From contig JAMLHE010000015.1 in assembly GCA_023957315.1 (NCBI GenBank), positions 21,297-85,296 on the forward strand: a stretch of DNA of 64,000 bases. The letters are read 5' to 3'. The stretch comes from Candidatus Kapaibacterium sp. GTDB taxonomy: Bacteria > Bacteroidota > Ignavibacteria > Kapaibacteriales > UBA2268. The translations under genes were made by a program, and so were the position numbers. Positions 8,945-17,742 of the stretch are shown piece by piece (within the stretch, counting starts at the first letter, position 1; each line of letters begins with the position of its first letter). A model generated the notes under the pieces. That model was not told the origin of the DNA. It saw nothing but the letters and a program-made list of their open reading frames with translations, and made no database searches.

Positions 8945-9552
8945 AAAAGTACACAATCATATTAATTTCAATTTTTACAGTATTATTTGGAATGGTTGAC
9001 GCAAAATCTAATGCCGATGCTGAATTCAATGCAATCAAGAAAATTTACGGGAACATCAAAACCGTTTCATTCAATTTTGCAAATCAAGACAATCCTAATA
9101 TTCATGGCTCTTTGATTGCCAAACGCGGAAATAAATTCAAATTGCAATTCGGGAATCGAACAATTCGATGCGACGGTAAAACTGTTTGGAATTACTCACA
9201 AGACGAAAATAACGTAATCGTAAGCAATTTTGAATCTCATGGCGATGAAAATTCAATCGAAACTATCTTCTTTTCTATGCTCGATACTCATAAGCCTATT
9301 GGATTATCAAGTTCGACAAATTCTGCGGGAAATAAATTGATGCTTCTTGATTTGGTCTCGACCGCAGACCCTAATCGCAAAATTGAAATTGCATACTTCC
9401 CCGATAGCAGAATGATAGCGGAAGTAACATTGACTAACAACTACGTAGTCGAAACTTGGTTAATCAGCAAACTCAAGATTAACCCCGAAATAGCCGATAA
9501 TACTTTCATATTTGAAGCTGATGACAAAATTGAAATGATTGACATACGATGA
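8941..9552 (+). CDS. LolA-like outer-membrane lipoprotein carrier
   Basis: Periplasmic protein of 203 residues with a signal peptide ending near residue 21 (GMVDAKS). The body has the LolA pattern: a helix at the start (NADAEFNAIKKIYGNIKTVSFNF), strands with KFKLQFGNRTIRCDGKTVWNYS (the classic 'dG...W.y' LolA segment), and LMLLDLVS later. LolA takes lipoproteins released by LolCDE across the periplasm. In FCB bacteria such proteins can also belong to the wider LolA/LolB-like fold. It is linked by 4-bp overlaps to both neighbours. Confidence 0.82.
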   Translation: MKKYTIILISIFTVLFGMVDAKSNADAEFNAIKKIYGNIKTVSFNFANQDNPNIHGSLIAKRGNKFKLQFGNRTIRCDGKTVWNYSQDENNVIVSNFESHGDENSIETIFFSMLDTHKPIGLSSSTNSAGNKLMLLDLVSTADPNRKIEIAYFPDSRMIAEVTLTNNYVVETWLISKLKINPEIADNTFIFEADDKIEMIDIR

Positions 9553-10163
9553 GAACTATTTATACTTTTTTTTTGATTATAGCTTTTTTTGCAATTACTT
9601 CATGGGCATGTTCGCCTGTGAGAAGTTCTGCAGTAGGCAAAGCACCCAAAAAATCTCCACAATCGTCTGAACTACTCGCAACGGAAGTGAACAAACCTCG
9701 TCCGCGATTTTCAGATACAACCGTAGTAGAATTGCCTCCGGTCACTGTAGCTACAGAATTGAAAGAAAGCAAAATCGAACGAAATCTTGACAGAGAATTC
9801 AACCAAGCCGTTAAGCTGTTCGACCAGAAAAAGTATGATGCCTCTTGCGACATGTTCGCCCAATACCGTGAAACTTTAGACCCAAAGGACTCACTATATT
9901 TTGAAGCTATTTTTTATATTAGCGAATGCCTTGTGGTCAAAAATAATTTTGCGGAAGCCGAACGGAACTTGCTTCTGCTATATAATTCCGCATTGACACC
10001 TGATACAATTTTCGAGAGAACTTTAATCAGGCTTGGTCATGTCAATTGCGCATTGAACAAAGAGCAAAAAGCATCTGTTTTTTTCAAGGAATTGAGCGAC
10101 AAATACCCAAATTCGATTTACTTACCCCTGGCTGATTGCCGGTTCATCAAAAGCGGAAATTAG
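9549..10163 (+). CDS. Putative TPR lipoprotein
   Basis: Protein of 204 residues. The N-terminus has a hydrophobic run ending at Cys21 (ITSWAC), a weak lipobox, so it is probably lipid-anchored. Residues about 75-200 have TPR-like helices (FNQAVKLFDQKKYDASCDMFAQY, FAEAERNLLLLYN, KASVFFKELSDKYPNSIYLPLA). TPR lipoproteins usually act as scaffolds in envelope assembly. It is the last gene of the DUF3108-LolA operon; its 3' end overlaps the convergent pdxB gene by 42 bp. Confidence 0.75.
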   Translation: MRTIYTFFLIIAFFAITSWACSPVRSSAVGKAPKKSPQSSELLATEVNKPRPRFSDTTVVELPPVTVATELKESKIERNLDREFNQAVKLFDQKKYDASCDMFAQYRETLDPKDSLYFEAIFYISECLVVKNNFAEAERNLLLLYNSALTPDTIFERTLIRLGHVNCALNKEQKASVFFKELSDKYPNSIYLPLADCRFIKSGN

Positions 10164-11246
10164 TAATTCTCGTCGGACAGGATATTTTCTTCTTATTTCA
10201 TCAAACATTTGAGCCTTCCCTGATAAATCGCCTGCAAATGTTTTTGCAAAGATTTCATTATCTCTCAAAAAAGCTCTACTCTCGTTCAGCTTCTCATAAA
10301 GCTCGTTTTCATTCAGTTTTTCAATCGCGATTTTGCTTTCATGCGAAATTGCTTCGTCTAACAGTTTCAAATCATATTTTATACCCGTATGCAATGATAG
10401 TGCATTTATCATCATCAAAGCACCATTCAATTTCCCGTCGAACGAGTAACCTGCTATATGTGGAGTGGCTATCAAACATTTTTGAGCAAGAACGGAATCG
10501 AAATTTGGCTCCGAATTCCAAACGTCAATCACGAAATTTATGCTATGTTCGGCTTGAATTGCTTTCAATGCTGCCTCATCCACAATTCCACCGCGAGAAG
10601 TATGAACAAAAAGCGAATTACTCCGAATTTTAGCAATCAAATCTGAATTTATCAAATTTGCTGTGGCGAATTCACAATTTTTGGTCAGAGGTACATGATT
10701 TGTGATTATGTCGCATGTATTGAATAAATCTTCGATTTCGCAATATGACAAATTTTCCGGGAAACTAAAGCCGGATTTGCGAAGCGGTGGGTCATTGACA
10801 ATGATTTTTAGCCCGATTTGCTCAGCAAAGTCCGCTAATCTTTTGCCGATGTTCCCGAAACCAACAATACCGAGCCTTTTATTTTGCAGAGATATTTGAT
10901 TGATTTTTGCCCAATGCAAAATGGAAAAGATGACATATTCGGCTACGGAAGTAGCATTCGAGCCGATAGCAGAATTGAAAGTGATGCCCTTTTGTGCGAG
11001 AAAGTTTGTATCAATATGGTCCGAACCGGATGTAGCTGTAGCCACGAAATTAACTTTTGTTCCGTCGAGCAAATTTTCAGTCACCTTTGTCTGAGAGCGG
11101 CATATCAAACAATTTGCATCAGTTGATTTCAGCAATTGATTAGAAATCTCACGACCCGAAACTTTGGTGACATTATGATAATCGGACAAAATTACATCAA
11201 TAATTGGGATATTTTCGTCAATTACAATTGAATCTTTCTTAAGCAT
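10122..11246 (-). CDS. pdxB: Erythronate-4-phosphate dehydrogenase
   Basis: NAD-dependent dehydrogenase of the deoxyxylulose-phosphate-dependent pyridoxal phosphate pathway, oxidising 4-phosphoerythronate. At 374 residues it is close to E. coli PdxB. Visible motifs are ATATSGSDHID and SNATSVAEYV, which separate PdxB from phosphoglycerate dehydrogenase, the Rossmann loop GIVGFGNIGKRLADF, the Arg in TSRGGIVDEAAL, the Glu in DVWNSEP and the His in ATPHIAGYSFDGK. The C-terminal dimerisation region is present. Its 3' end overlaps the TPR gene by 42 bp. Other PdxB-pathway genes are not in the window. Confidence 0.9.
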   Translation of the reverse strand: MLKKDSIVIDENIPIIDVILSDYHNVTKVSGREISNQLLKSTDANCLICRSQTKVTENLLDGTKVNFVATATSGSDHIDTNFLAQKGITFNSAIGSNATSVAEYVIFSILHWAKINQISLQNKRLGIVGFGNIGKRLADFAEQIGLKIIVNDPPLRKSGFSFPENLSYCEIEDLFNTCDIITNHVPLTKNCEFATANLINSDLIAKIRSNSLFVHTSRGGIVDEAALKAIQAEHSINFVIDVWNSEPNFDSVLAQKCLIATPHIAGYSFDGKLNGALMMINALSLHTGIKYDLKLLDEAISHESKIAIEKLNENELYEKLNESRAFLRDNEIFAKTFAGDLSGKAQMFDEIRRKYPVRRELLISAFDEPAISQG

Positions 11247-11269
11247 ATAATCTTTATTCTAAATTGAAT

Positions 11270-11277
11270 TAAGTTTG
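11270..11277 (+). promoter_or_regulatory. Putative promoter -7 box TAAGTTTG for panB
   Basis: A TAnnTTTG match 49 bp before the panB ATG, in the divergent region with pdxB. Confidence 0.4.
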
Positions 11278-11326
11278 TAGTACAAAAGAATGATAATTTT
11301 ACAAAAAAACTAAACAAAGATTGATA

Positions 11327-12154
11327 ATGAGTATAGTTCCGCATTACGATTTTGAAAAAAGAAAAGTAACGACGCTTAGACTAAAAGAAATGAAGAAGTT
11401 GGGCATCAAAATAGCTTGTCTGACAGCTTATGATGCGACTATTGCGAAAATTTTTGATGAAGCAGGTATTGATTTGATGTTGGTTGGCGACTCATTGGGC
11501 AATATTGTTCAAGGTCACGAAACAACTCTATCGGTAACGCTCCAAGACACGATATATCACACAAAAGCTGTCGTAAATGGGACAGAACGCGCATTAATAG
11601 TTGCGGATATGCCTTTTATGAGCTATCAAGTTTCAGCTAATGAAGCATTTACAAATGCTGGCAAAATCATGAAAGAAACCGGATGTAATGCCGTCAAATT
11701 GGAAGGCTGCCGCAATGTGACTGAAGCAATATCGCGAATGACGGAAGCCGGAATACCCGTAATGGGGCATTTGGGGCTGACTCCTCAAAGCATCAATCAA
11801 TACGGTTCATATCGAGCCAGAGGTACTAACGCTGAAGAAGCAAATCAAATCTACAATGATGCCCATTCGCTTCAAGAAGCAGGAGCATTTGCAATCGTTT
11901 TAGAAAAAATCCCTGCCGAACTCGGTAAAAGAATTACAGATTCACTATCAATTCCGACTATCGGAATAGGCGCCGGACCTCATTGCGACGGGCAAATCTT
12001 AGTCTATACGGATATGCTTGGTATTACTATAGACTTCAATCCGCGATTTGTACGAAGATACTCAAATTTGAACGAAATAATGAAAAAAGCTGTCGGACAT
12101 TATTCCGATGACATCAGGAATTCAAAGTTCCCCAATGAAAAGGAGAGTTATTAA
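11327..12154 (+). CDS. panB: 3-methyl-2-oxobutanoate hydroxymethyltransferase
   Basis: First enzyme of pantothenate synthesis: it transfers a hydroxymethyl group from methylene-tetrahydrofolate to ketoisovalerate. At 275 residues it is near the usual 265-280. Motifs seen are LTAYDATIAKIFDEAGID, LVGDSLGNIVQGHETT (Mg-binding Asp), VKLEG, MGHLGLTPQ, VLEKIP and IGIGAGPHCDGQILV. The ATG at 11327 is preferred over the in-frame TTG at 11321. Stop and next start share one base (TAATG), so it is coupled to the heme-motif lipoprotein gene. Confidence 0.95.
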   Translation: MSIVPHYDFEKRKVTTLRLKEMKKLGIKIACLTAYDATIAKIFDEAGIDLMLVGDSLGNIVQGHETTLSVTLQDTIYHTKAVVNGTERALIVADMPFMSYQVSANEAFTNAGKIMKETGCNAVKLEGCRNVTEAISRMTEAGIPVMGHLGLTPQSINQYGSYRARGTNAEEANQIYNDAHSLQEAGAFAIVLEKIPAELGKRITDSLSIPTIGIGAGPHCDGQILVYTDMLGITIDFNPRFVRRYSNLNEIMKKAVGHYSDDIRNSKFPNEKESY

Positions 12155-12549
12155 TGAGAAACAAAATCTATAGTGTCGTTGTAATTATGATTTCATCACT
12201 CATTTTGTTGTATGCCTGCAATAGCAACGCTCTGACAAATTTGGACGACATAGTTTTTGCCGAAAAAGATGTGAGTTATTTGCACCAAGTTGAGCCGTTT
12301 TTGCGGTTCACCTGTGCATTTGTCGGGTGCCATGGTCAATCCGCAGCAGGAGGAATAGTTTTGAACGACTATTTCGAAATGATGAAAGTACCCGGTCTTG
12401 TTATACCCGGAAATGCCGAACAAAGCCAATTGATACAGATTCTCGAGGAAAAACAGACCCATTTCCAATATTATGAACGTTCAAGAATCAACCAAAATCA
12501 TCTGACCGGAATGCGAACTTGGGTAGATGAAGGTGCAAAAAACAACTGA
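12154..12549 (+). CDS. Lipoprotein with a CX4CH heme-like motif
   Basis: Protein of 131 residues with a lipoprotein signal (ISSLILLYAC, Cys22). One cytochrome-like motif, CAFVGCHG, has four residues between the two Cys instead of two. It is followed by SAAGGIVLNDYFEMM and a late GNAEQSQLIQIL, and RINQNHLTGMRTWVDEGAKNN near the end. This layout is that of the small cytochrome-like domains of Planctomycetes and FCB bacteria, where GCHxxxxxxGGL and IxxWIDxGAxxN are common. It probably binds one heme c at the periplasmic face of a membrane. A strong AAAGGAGAG lies just upstream of its ATG. Confidence 0.75.
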   Translation: MRNKIYSVVVIMISSLILLYACNSNALTNLDDIVFAEKDVSYLHQVEPFLRFTCAFVGCHGQSAAGGIVLNDYFEMMKVPGLVIPGNAEQSQLIQILEEKQTHFQYYERSRINQNHLTGMRTWVDEGAKNN

Positions 12550-12576
12550 TTTATTTTTCCAAATCAAAATAGATAT

Positions 12577-12584
12577 TATATTTG
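12577..12584 (+). promoter_or_regulatory. Putative promoter -7 box TATATTTG for the 12649 lipoprotein gene
   Basis: A TAnnTTTG match 64 bp before the ATG at 12649; TTTT lies at -33. Confidence 0.4.
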
Positions 12585-12648
12585 TGTTTAATCAAAGTAA
12601 TATTTTGAAAACGTATTTTGTAAAACGGAAAAATTCAGGAGATGTTCG

Positions 12649-13674
12649 ATGAAAAATTTTCATGCCATTTTTTTTACTGCATTGATATCAATATTGATAC
12701 TTGCAAGTTGCGACCAAGGACCGAAACCGGTCGAGATTGGGGAATTGAAAACATATTCAGACCCGGCAACTAAATTTTCGGTGCTCTACCCTTCAAATTG
12801 GAATCATCAAAGTGTTGCAGGAGCCCGCTTCGTAGCTTTTTCACATGACCAAGTTCGCCGCCGTTTCAACCAATATGATTCGCAGGGATTCCCGGGAGCC
12901 AAAATGGATGTGGTTGTAGTAGCACTTGATAGCACAAGGAATTTAGATAGTGTTATTGCAGGTTCTAAGATATTTGACCCATCTTTGTACGAAACTGCCA
13001 ACACAACTGTTGGCGGAGTTGAAGGTAAAAAGCTATCTTACTCGTTTGAATTGGAAGACGGAATGTTTAACGGGCTGATGATTTTTGCTACTAAAGATGG
13101 TGGACGTGCAACAGTATTGACTTTTGAGACATTTGCAGGCTCTTATGAAGTTTATAAAGACAAATTCGATGAAATCATTGCATCCTTGCAATTAGCCGAA
13201 ACACCACGCCAAACAACTGACACAGTATTCCAAACCGAAGAAGCCGAACCACCTTCATTGACTCTTGCAGTACGTTCCGGCGACGGATTTTCAATAGGTA
13301 TTCCTGATAATTTTGGTGCCGAAAATATTGGCAAATCTGCCGGTGCATTGAAATCATGGAGCTTTTTAGGTAAACGCAGAGGCGATTCTTTCATCAAAAT
13401 TGAAACTTTTGATGCTTCAAAAAACAATAAACTGAAAGAAATTGTTGAAGAAAACAGGAAATTCTTTGGCAATGGGACTCCTCAAAAAACAACACTTGGT
13501 GGTAAAGAAGCATTCAGAATTGATTATAAACCAGCCGGCAAAGTGAAAGGGAAAGTTTGGTTTGCTATCAGCGGAGATAAACTTTATAGAGTAGTTATCA
13601 ACTGGTTTACCGATGAAGAGGCTGATTTCTTGCCTCCATTTGAAAAATCTGTTCAATCATTCAAATTTGACTAA
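12649..13674 (+). CDS. Lipoprotein with two PsbP/DUF1795-like halves
   Basis: Protein of 341 residues with lipobox ILASC (Cys21). It has two similar halves. The first (about residues 35-180) runs from KFSVLYPSNW to FDEIIASLQL; the second (about 205-340) runs from GFSIGIPDNFG to FEKSVQSFKF. Each has the PsbP/MOG1-like pattern of an opening 'f.i.yP.nW' strand and a closing 'f..ii.S...' helix. Such folds occur in lipoproteins of unknown role. It is monocistronic and followed by a clear terminator. No enzymatic function is visible. Confidence 0.7.
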   Translation: MKNFHAIFFTALISILILASCDQGPKPVEIGELKTYSDPATKFSVLYPSNWNHQSVAGARFVAFSHDQVRRRFNQYDSQGFPGAKMDVVVVALDSTRNLDSVIAGSKIFDPSLYETANTTVGGVEGKKLSYSFELEDGMFNGLMIFATKDGGRATVLTFETFAGSYEVYKDKFDEIIASLQLAETPRQTTDTVFQTEEAEPPSLTLAVRSGDGFSIGIPDNFGAENIGKSAGALKSWSFLGKRRGDSFIKIETFDASKNNKLKEIVEENRKFFGNGTPQKTTLGGKEAFRIDYKPAGKVKGKVWFAISGDKLYRVVINWFTDEEADFLPPFEKSVQSFKFD

Positions 13675-13695
13675 ATAGAATTGAAATTTTTTTTC

Positions 13696-13730
13696 AAAAG
13701 AGCTGTCTCTAATGTGAGGCAGCTCTTTTA
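13696..13730 (+). terminator. Terminator after the 12649 lipoprotein gene
   Basis: The stem AAAAGAGCTG/CAGCTCTTTT (13697-13705 with 13720-13729) merges into a T-rich tail; the A-rich left arm would also let it work in reverse. Confidence 0.8.
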
Positions 13731-13760
13731 TATTTTCCTAAATCAAAACGCATTTATTCT

Positions 13761-13768
13761 TACATTTG
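13761..13768 (+). promoter_or_regulatory. Putative promoter -7 box TACATTTG for the aminotransferase operon
   Basis: A TAnnTTTG match 31 bp before the ATG at 13800. Confidence 0.4.
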
Positions 13769-13799
13769 TAGTCACTATTAAATCAAAATTAAAGTTGAA

Positions 13800-14966
13800 A
13801 TGATGCTTAAAAAAGTTAGTTCCGAAAGAATTTCTACGATGGGTGAATCTATTTTTACAACGATGAGCAAATTAGCTTTCGAGAAAAATGCAGTCAATCT
13901 TGGTCAGGGATTTCCGGATTTTGATGGCTATGCGATGATATTTGAAAGTGCTTACCGAGCTATGAAAGAAGGCAAAAATCAGTATGCTCCAAGTCCCGGA
14001 ATCAAATCGCTAAGAGATGTCATAAGCGAGGTGAATAGTAATCATTACGGTATATTGTATAATCCTGATACTGAAATAACTATAACAGCAGGAGCCACAG
14101 AAGGGTTGTATTGCGTAATGCAGGCTTTCTTGAATCCGGGAGACGAAGCTATTTTATTTGAGCCATACTATGATGCTCATTATGCAGATGTAATTTTAGC
14201 CGGAGGTATTCCGAAATTTGTAACTTTGCACAAACCCGATTTCTCATTTTCTCAAGATGAATTAGAAAATTCAATTACGCCGAAAACTAAATTGATAGTA
14301 TTAAATACACCCCACAACCCGACAGGTAAAGTATTTTCGCGAGAAGAATTGGAGATAATTGCCAAGATTGCCATCAAGCATGATTTGCTGGTTGTCAGTG
14401 ATGAAGTTTATGAATTTTTGACATTCGATGCGGTCAAACATGTTCCTATAGCAACGCTCGACGGTATGAAAGAGCGTTGCATCACAATTTCGTCCACCGG
14501 CAAAACATTCGGTTCAACAGGTTGGAAAGTAGGCTACGTTTGTGCCGCAAAAGAGTTGACTGATGCTATTAGGAAAGTGCATCAATGGACAACATTCGCC
14601 GTAAATACACCTGCTCAACATGCTATGGCGGATGCATTCGGCACACTTGACACATATTTGCCGGATTTTCGTGCATTATACCAGAGCAAAAGAGATTTGT
14701 TGTTCAATGCACTGAAAGGCACAGAATACAACCCGTACTTACCTGAAGGAAGTTATTTCATGATGATTGATGTACCCAAAAAATTTGACGGCGATGTAGA
14801 CGCAGCAATGAGATTAGTTTCCGAATTTGGAGTAGCAGTAATTCCCCCATCAGTTTTTTATTCCAAGTCTTCCGAAGGCGCTACGCTGCTCAGGCTGTGC
14901 TTTGCGAAAAAGGATGAAACTTTGATTAAAGGTGCTGAAAATTTAATCAATGCTATAAAATCATAG
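13800..14966 (+). CDS. Class I/II PLP aminotransferase (KAT/methionine-aminotransferase type)
   Basis: PLP-dependent aminotransferase of 388 residues. Visible are NLGQGFPDFDG near residue 37, typical of the kynurenine/methionine aminotransferase (YbdL-like) branch, NTPHNPTGKVF, SDEVYEFLTFD, and the PLP lysine in SSTGKTFGSTGWKVGY (about K234). The C-terminal Arg of LLRLCFAKKDE binds the substrate carboxylate. Likely substrates are methionine, glutamine or aromatic amino acids. Two ATGs in tandem (13800, 13803) are possible starts. It is the first of a tight cluster with tadA, rsmI and tmk, spaced 5 bp or less. Confidence 0.88.
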   Translation: MMLKKVSSERISTMGESIFTTMSKLAFEKNAVNLGQGFPDFDGYAMIFESAYRAMKEGKNQYAPSPGIKSLRDVISEVNSNHYGILYNPDTEITITAGATEGLYCVMQAFLNPGDEAILFEPYYDAHYADVILAGGIPKFVTLHKPDFSFSQDELENSITPKTKLIVLNTPHNPTGKVFSREELEIIAKIAIKHDLLVVSDEVYEFLTFDAVKHVPIATLDGMKERCITISSTGKTFGSTGWKVGYVCAAKELTDAIRKVHQWTTFAVNTPAQHAMADAFGTLDTYLPDFRALYQSKRDLLFNALKGTEYNPYLPEGSYFMMIDVPKKFDGDVDAAMRLVSEFGVAVIPPSVFYSKSSEGATLLRLCFAKKDETLIKGAENLINAIKS

Positions 14967-14971
14967 AAAAA

Positions 14972-15439
14972 ATGAAAAGTGTGCACCACAAATATATGTT
15001 ATTAGCATTGGAACAAGCTCGGAAAGCTATCAGCCACGGAGATGTGCCTGTGGGAGCAATTGTTGTGCGGAATGAAGAAATTATCGGCACGGGCTATAAT
15101 ATGGTTGAAAAATTGGGCGACCCGACTTTACATGCCGAAATCATTGCCTTGCGTGAAGCCTCGGAAAATATTGGAGCAAAATTTGTTTACGACAGTACAT
15201 TGTATGTAACTTTAGAGCCCTGCGTAATGTGCACGGGAGCAATTGTTCTTGCACGATTGAAACGCATTGTATATGGCGCTGAGGACACCAAAATGGGAGC
15301 ATGTGGAAGCCTGTTCTCAATACCTGCCGAACCACATTTAAACCATAAAGTAGAAGTAATTGGCGGTATTATGTCTGAAGTTTGTGCAAAGTTAATAAGA
15401 GATTTCTTCGAGCAATTACGTATTCAAAAGGACCATTAA
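14972..15439 (+). CDS. tadA: tRNA-specific adenosine deaminase
   Basis: Zinc deaminase of 155 residues that converts A34 to inosine in tRNA-Arg(ACG). The catalytic motif HAEIIALREA (His54, Glu56) and the zinc motif LEPCVMCTGAIVLARL are intact, and DVPVGAIVV near residue 24 is typical. The C-terminal FFEQLR segment matches TadA rather than plain cytosine deaminase. The stop TAA is followed directly by the rsmI ATG. Confidence 0.92.
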   Translation: MKSVHHKYMLLALEQARKAISHGDVPVGAIVVRNEEIIGTGYNMVEKLGDPTLHAEIIALREASENIGAKFVYDSTLYVTLEPCVMCTGAIVLARLKRIVYGAEDTKMGACGSLFSIPAEPHLNHKVEVIGGIMSEVCAKLIRDFFEQLRIQKDH

Positions 15440-16129
15440 ATGTTTGAAACTGCACTGTATATAGTCCCAACGCCAATAGGCAACCTCGATGACATCACTA
15501 TCAGAGCAGTCAAGACATTAGAATCTGTAGATTTCATTGCTTGCGAAGACACAAGACATACCGGGATTTTGTTGAAATTATTAAATATTTCAGGCAAAAA
15601 ATTAATTTCGTACCATGACCATAATGAAATCCAAAAAGCAGAGGAAGTCGCTAAAATCATCTCGGAAGGCAAATCTGTTGCCCTTGTCAGTGACGCGGGC
15701 ACACCTTTAATTTCAGACCCGGGTTATAGATTAGTTCAAAAAGCTATCGAATCCGGTTGCAAAATTGTCTCGCTCCCGGGAGCAACAGCATTTGTTCCGG
15801 CAATTGCTGCTTCCGGCTTGGCAGTACACGGATTTTCATTTTTTGGCTTTATTCCCCAAAAAAAAGGTCGCAAAACATTTCTCGAGAATATGAAAAATTC
15901 ACTTTTAACTTCAGTATTTTACGAATCTCCTCACCGATTGCCAAGATTGCTGAAGGAAATCAAAGAAATATTCGATGATGACCGGAAGATAGTAATAGCC
16001 AAGGAAATCAGCAAAATTCACGAAACTTACGTAAGAACCACTACACAAAAAGCATTGGAAGATTTTGAAAATCTTTCGGAATTTAAGGGAGAATTTGTTA
16101 TTTTGATAGATGGGAAAAATCAAAAATAG
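15440..16129 (+). CDS. rsmI: 16S rRNA (cytidine-1402 2'-O) methyltransferase
   Basis: SAM-dependent methyltransferase of the tetrapyrrole-methylase fold, 229 residues, which 2'-O-methylates C1402 of 16S rRNA. Diagnostic motifs are YIVPTPIGNLDDITIRA at the start, ACEDTRHTGILL, SYHDHNE, LVSDAGTPLISDPGYRLV and LPGATAFVPAIAASG. It is somewhat shorter than the E. coli protein (286) because the C-terminal extra domain is absent. It is joined to tadA with no gap. Confidence 0.95.
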   Translation: MFETALYIVPTPIGNLDDITIRAVKTLESVDFIACEDTRHTGILLKLLNISGKKLISYHDHNEIQKAEEVAKIISEGKSVALVSDAGTPLISDPGYRLVQKAIESGCKIVSLPGATAFVPAIAASGLAVHGFSFFGFIPQKKGRKTFLENMKNSLLTSVFYESPHRLPRLLKEIKEIFDDDRKIVIAKEISKIHETYVRTTTQKALEDFENLSEFKGEFVILIDGKNQK

Positions 16130-16135
16130 GAAAAT

Positions 16136-16747
16136 ATGTTTATAACATTTGAGGGAATAGACGGCAGTGGCAAAAGCACACAAATTAAACTTTTGCAGGA
16201 TTATATCGAATCTTGCGGCAATAAAACTGTCATAATACGTGAGCCCGGCGGTACGGCTTTTTCGGAATTAATCAGAGAGATTTTGCTAAACAAAGATATC
16301 GAAATCAATCCCGTTTCCGAATTATTGCTTTTCGAAGCTGCACGAGCAAATCTCACCCAACAAGTTATAATTCCTGCTCTGAAAAATGGGTTCTATGTGC
16401 TTTGCGATAGATTCTACGATTCGACAACCGCATACCAAGGTTATGGCAGAGAGTTAAATCTCGACGATGTGCTAAATTGCCACAAAATAGCAACTTTCGG
16501 TATCAAGCCTGATGTGACATTCTACCTAAAATTGTCTTTAGATGAATCGTTGGAACGTTCGGCACATAAAAAGCCGGATAGAATGGAAAGAGCCGGACGC
16601 GAATTTTTCCAACGTGTACTTGAGGGTTTCGATGCAATTGCACAAACCGAACCTGAAAGATTTGTGATAATTGACGCTACGGGAGATATTGAAGAAACAC
16701 ATAGGAAAATCGTGTCGTTTATTGAAGTGAAATCCCACAACAAATAA
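16136..16747 (+). CDS. tmk: Thymidylate kinase
   Basis: Phosphorylates dTMP to dTDP. 203 residues. The P-loop FEGIDGSGKST is at residues 3-13. EPGGTAFSELIRE is the dTMP-binding region, CDRFYDSTTAYQGYGRELN is the DRX motif, and a basic LID segment follows (KPDRMERAGREFFQRV). It follows rsmI by 6 bp. Confidence 0.95.
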   Translation: MFITFEGIDGSGKSTQIKLLQDYIESCGNKTVIIREPGGTAFSELIREILLNKDIEINPVSELLLFEAARANLTQQVIIPALKNGFYVLCDRFYDSTTAYQGYGRELNLDDVLNCHKIATFGIKPDVTFYLKLSLDESLERSAHKKPDRMERAGREFFQRVLEGFDAIAQTEPERFVIIDATGDIEETHRKIVSFIEVKSHNK

Positions 16748-16796
16748 AGTTTTATGAATACATTCATCACATATATTTTGGTACTTGTATTTTGAT

Positions 16797-16804
16797 TATT
16801 TTTG
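16797..16804 (+). promoter_or_regulatory. Putative promoter -7 box TATTTTTG for proline dehydrogenase
   Basis: A TAnnTTTG match with TTTG 16 bp upstream (16777-16780) as a -33 box; 35 bp before the ATG. Confidence 0.5.
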
Positions 16805-16839
16805 TAAATTAATAATTGTCATTTAACATTGGAACTTTT

Positions 16840-17742
16840 ATGCTGAATCAGATAATAATCAAAACTATGCCTTTTATCCCAAAATCAATCATCTATTTGT
16901 TTGCTAAGAAGTATATTGCCGGACCTGAACTCAAAGATGCAGTCACTGTAACTCAAGAATTAATGAAAATAAACGGCTCAAGCACAATTGATGTTCTGGG
17001 CGAATTTGTAACTGACAAAGGCAGAGCCACACTCGAGAAAAACATGAGTATTGAGGTATTGGATGCCGTACAAGCCAATGCACTCGACACTTACCTTTCC
17101 GTGAAGCCAACTTCATTGGGTCTCGGGCTGGATTTCGATTTCGGAATGAGCAATATCAGAGAAATTATAAGTATCGCCAAATCGAAAGGTATTTTTGTTC
17201 GTTTAGACATGGAAAATTCACCACATACAACCGCAACATTGGAAGTTTATAAAAAACTTCGGGATGAAGGCTTCGATAACGTTGGATTCGTTATCCAAGC
17301 CTATATGAGACGCAGTATGGATGATGTGACTGCATTACTTGAATACAAACCGAGCATCAGACTTTGCAAAGGCATATATAACGAAGCGGAATCAATCGCT
17401 TACAAGGGTTACGAGGAAATCAGGACTAATTTCAAGAATTTGCTCGACCTAATGTTAGATAATGGGCTTTACGTCGGGATTGCAACTCATGATGAAGCAT
17501 TGATTCAGTACGGATTAAAAAAAGTTGCCGAAAAGAAGCTCAATCGTGATGAATACGAATTCCAAATGTTACTTGGAGTTAGAGAAAATCGTCGCGACGA
17601 ATTGCTCAAACAAGGTCATAGAGTTCGTATTTATATACCGTTCGGACATGATTGGTATGGATATTCGTCACGCCGCTTAAAAGAAAATCCACAAATGGTA
17701 GGTCATATAGTAAAATCAATTTTCGGACTAAATCAAAACTAA
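16840..17742 (+). CDS. Proline dehydrogenase
   Basis: FAD-dependent enzyme oxidising proline to pyrroline-5-carboxylate, 300 residues, the monofunctional form. Barrel motifs are FVRLDMENS, VGFVIQAYMRRS, IRLCKGIYNEAESIAYKG and GIATHDEALI, with the C-terminal substrate motif RVRIYIPFGHDWYGYSSRRLKENP. The ATG at 16840 with GGAAC upstream is preferred over an in-frame TTG at 16816. The pyrroline-5-carboxylate dehydrogenase partner is not in the window. The stop shares one base with the next ATG (TAATG). Confidence 0.93.
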   Translation: MLNQIIIKTMPFIPKSIIYLFAKKYIAGPELKDAVTVTQELMKINGSSTIDVLGEFVTDKGRATLEKNMSIEVLDAVQANALDTYLSVKPTSLGLGLDFDFGMSNIREIISIAKSKGIFVRLDMENSPHTTATLEVYKKLRDEGFDNVGFVIQAYMRRSMDDVTALLEYKPSIRLCKGIYNEAESIAYKGYEEIRTNFKNLLDLMLDNGLYVGIATHDEALIQYGLKKVAEKKLNRDEYEFQMLLGVRENRRDELLKQGHRVRIYIPFGHDWYGYSSRRLKENPQMVGHIVKSIFGLNQN

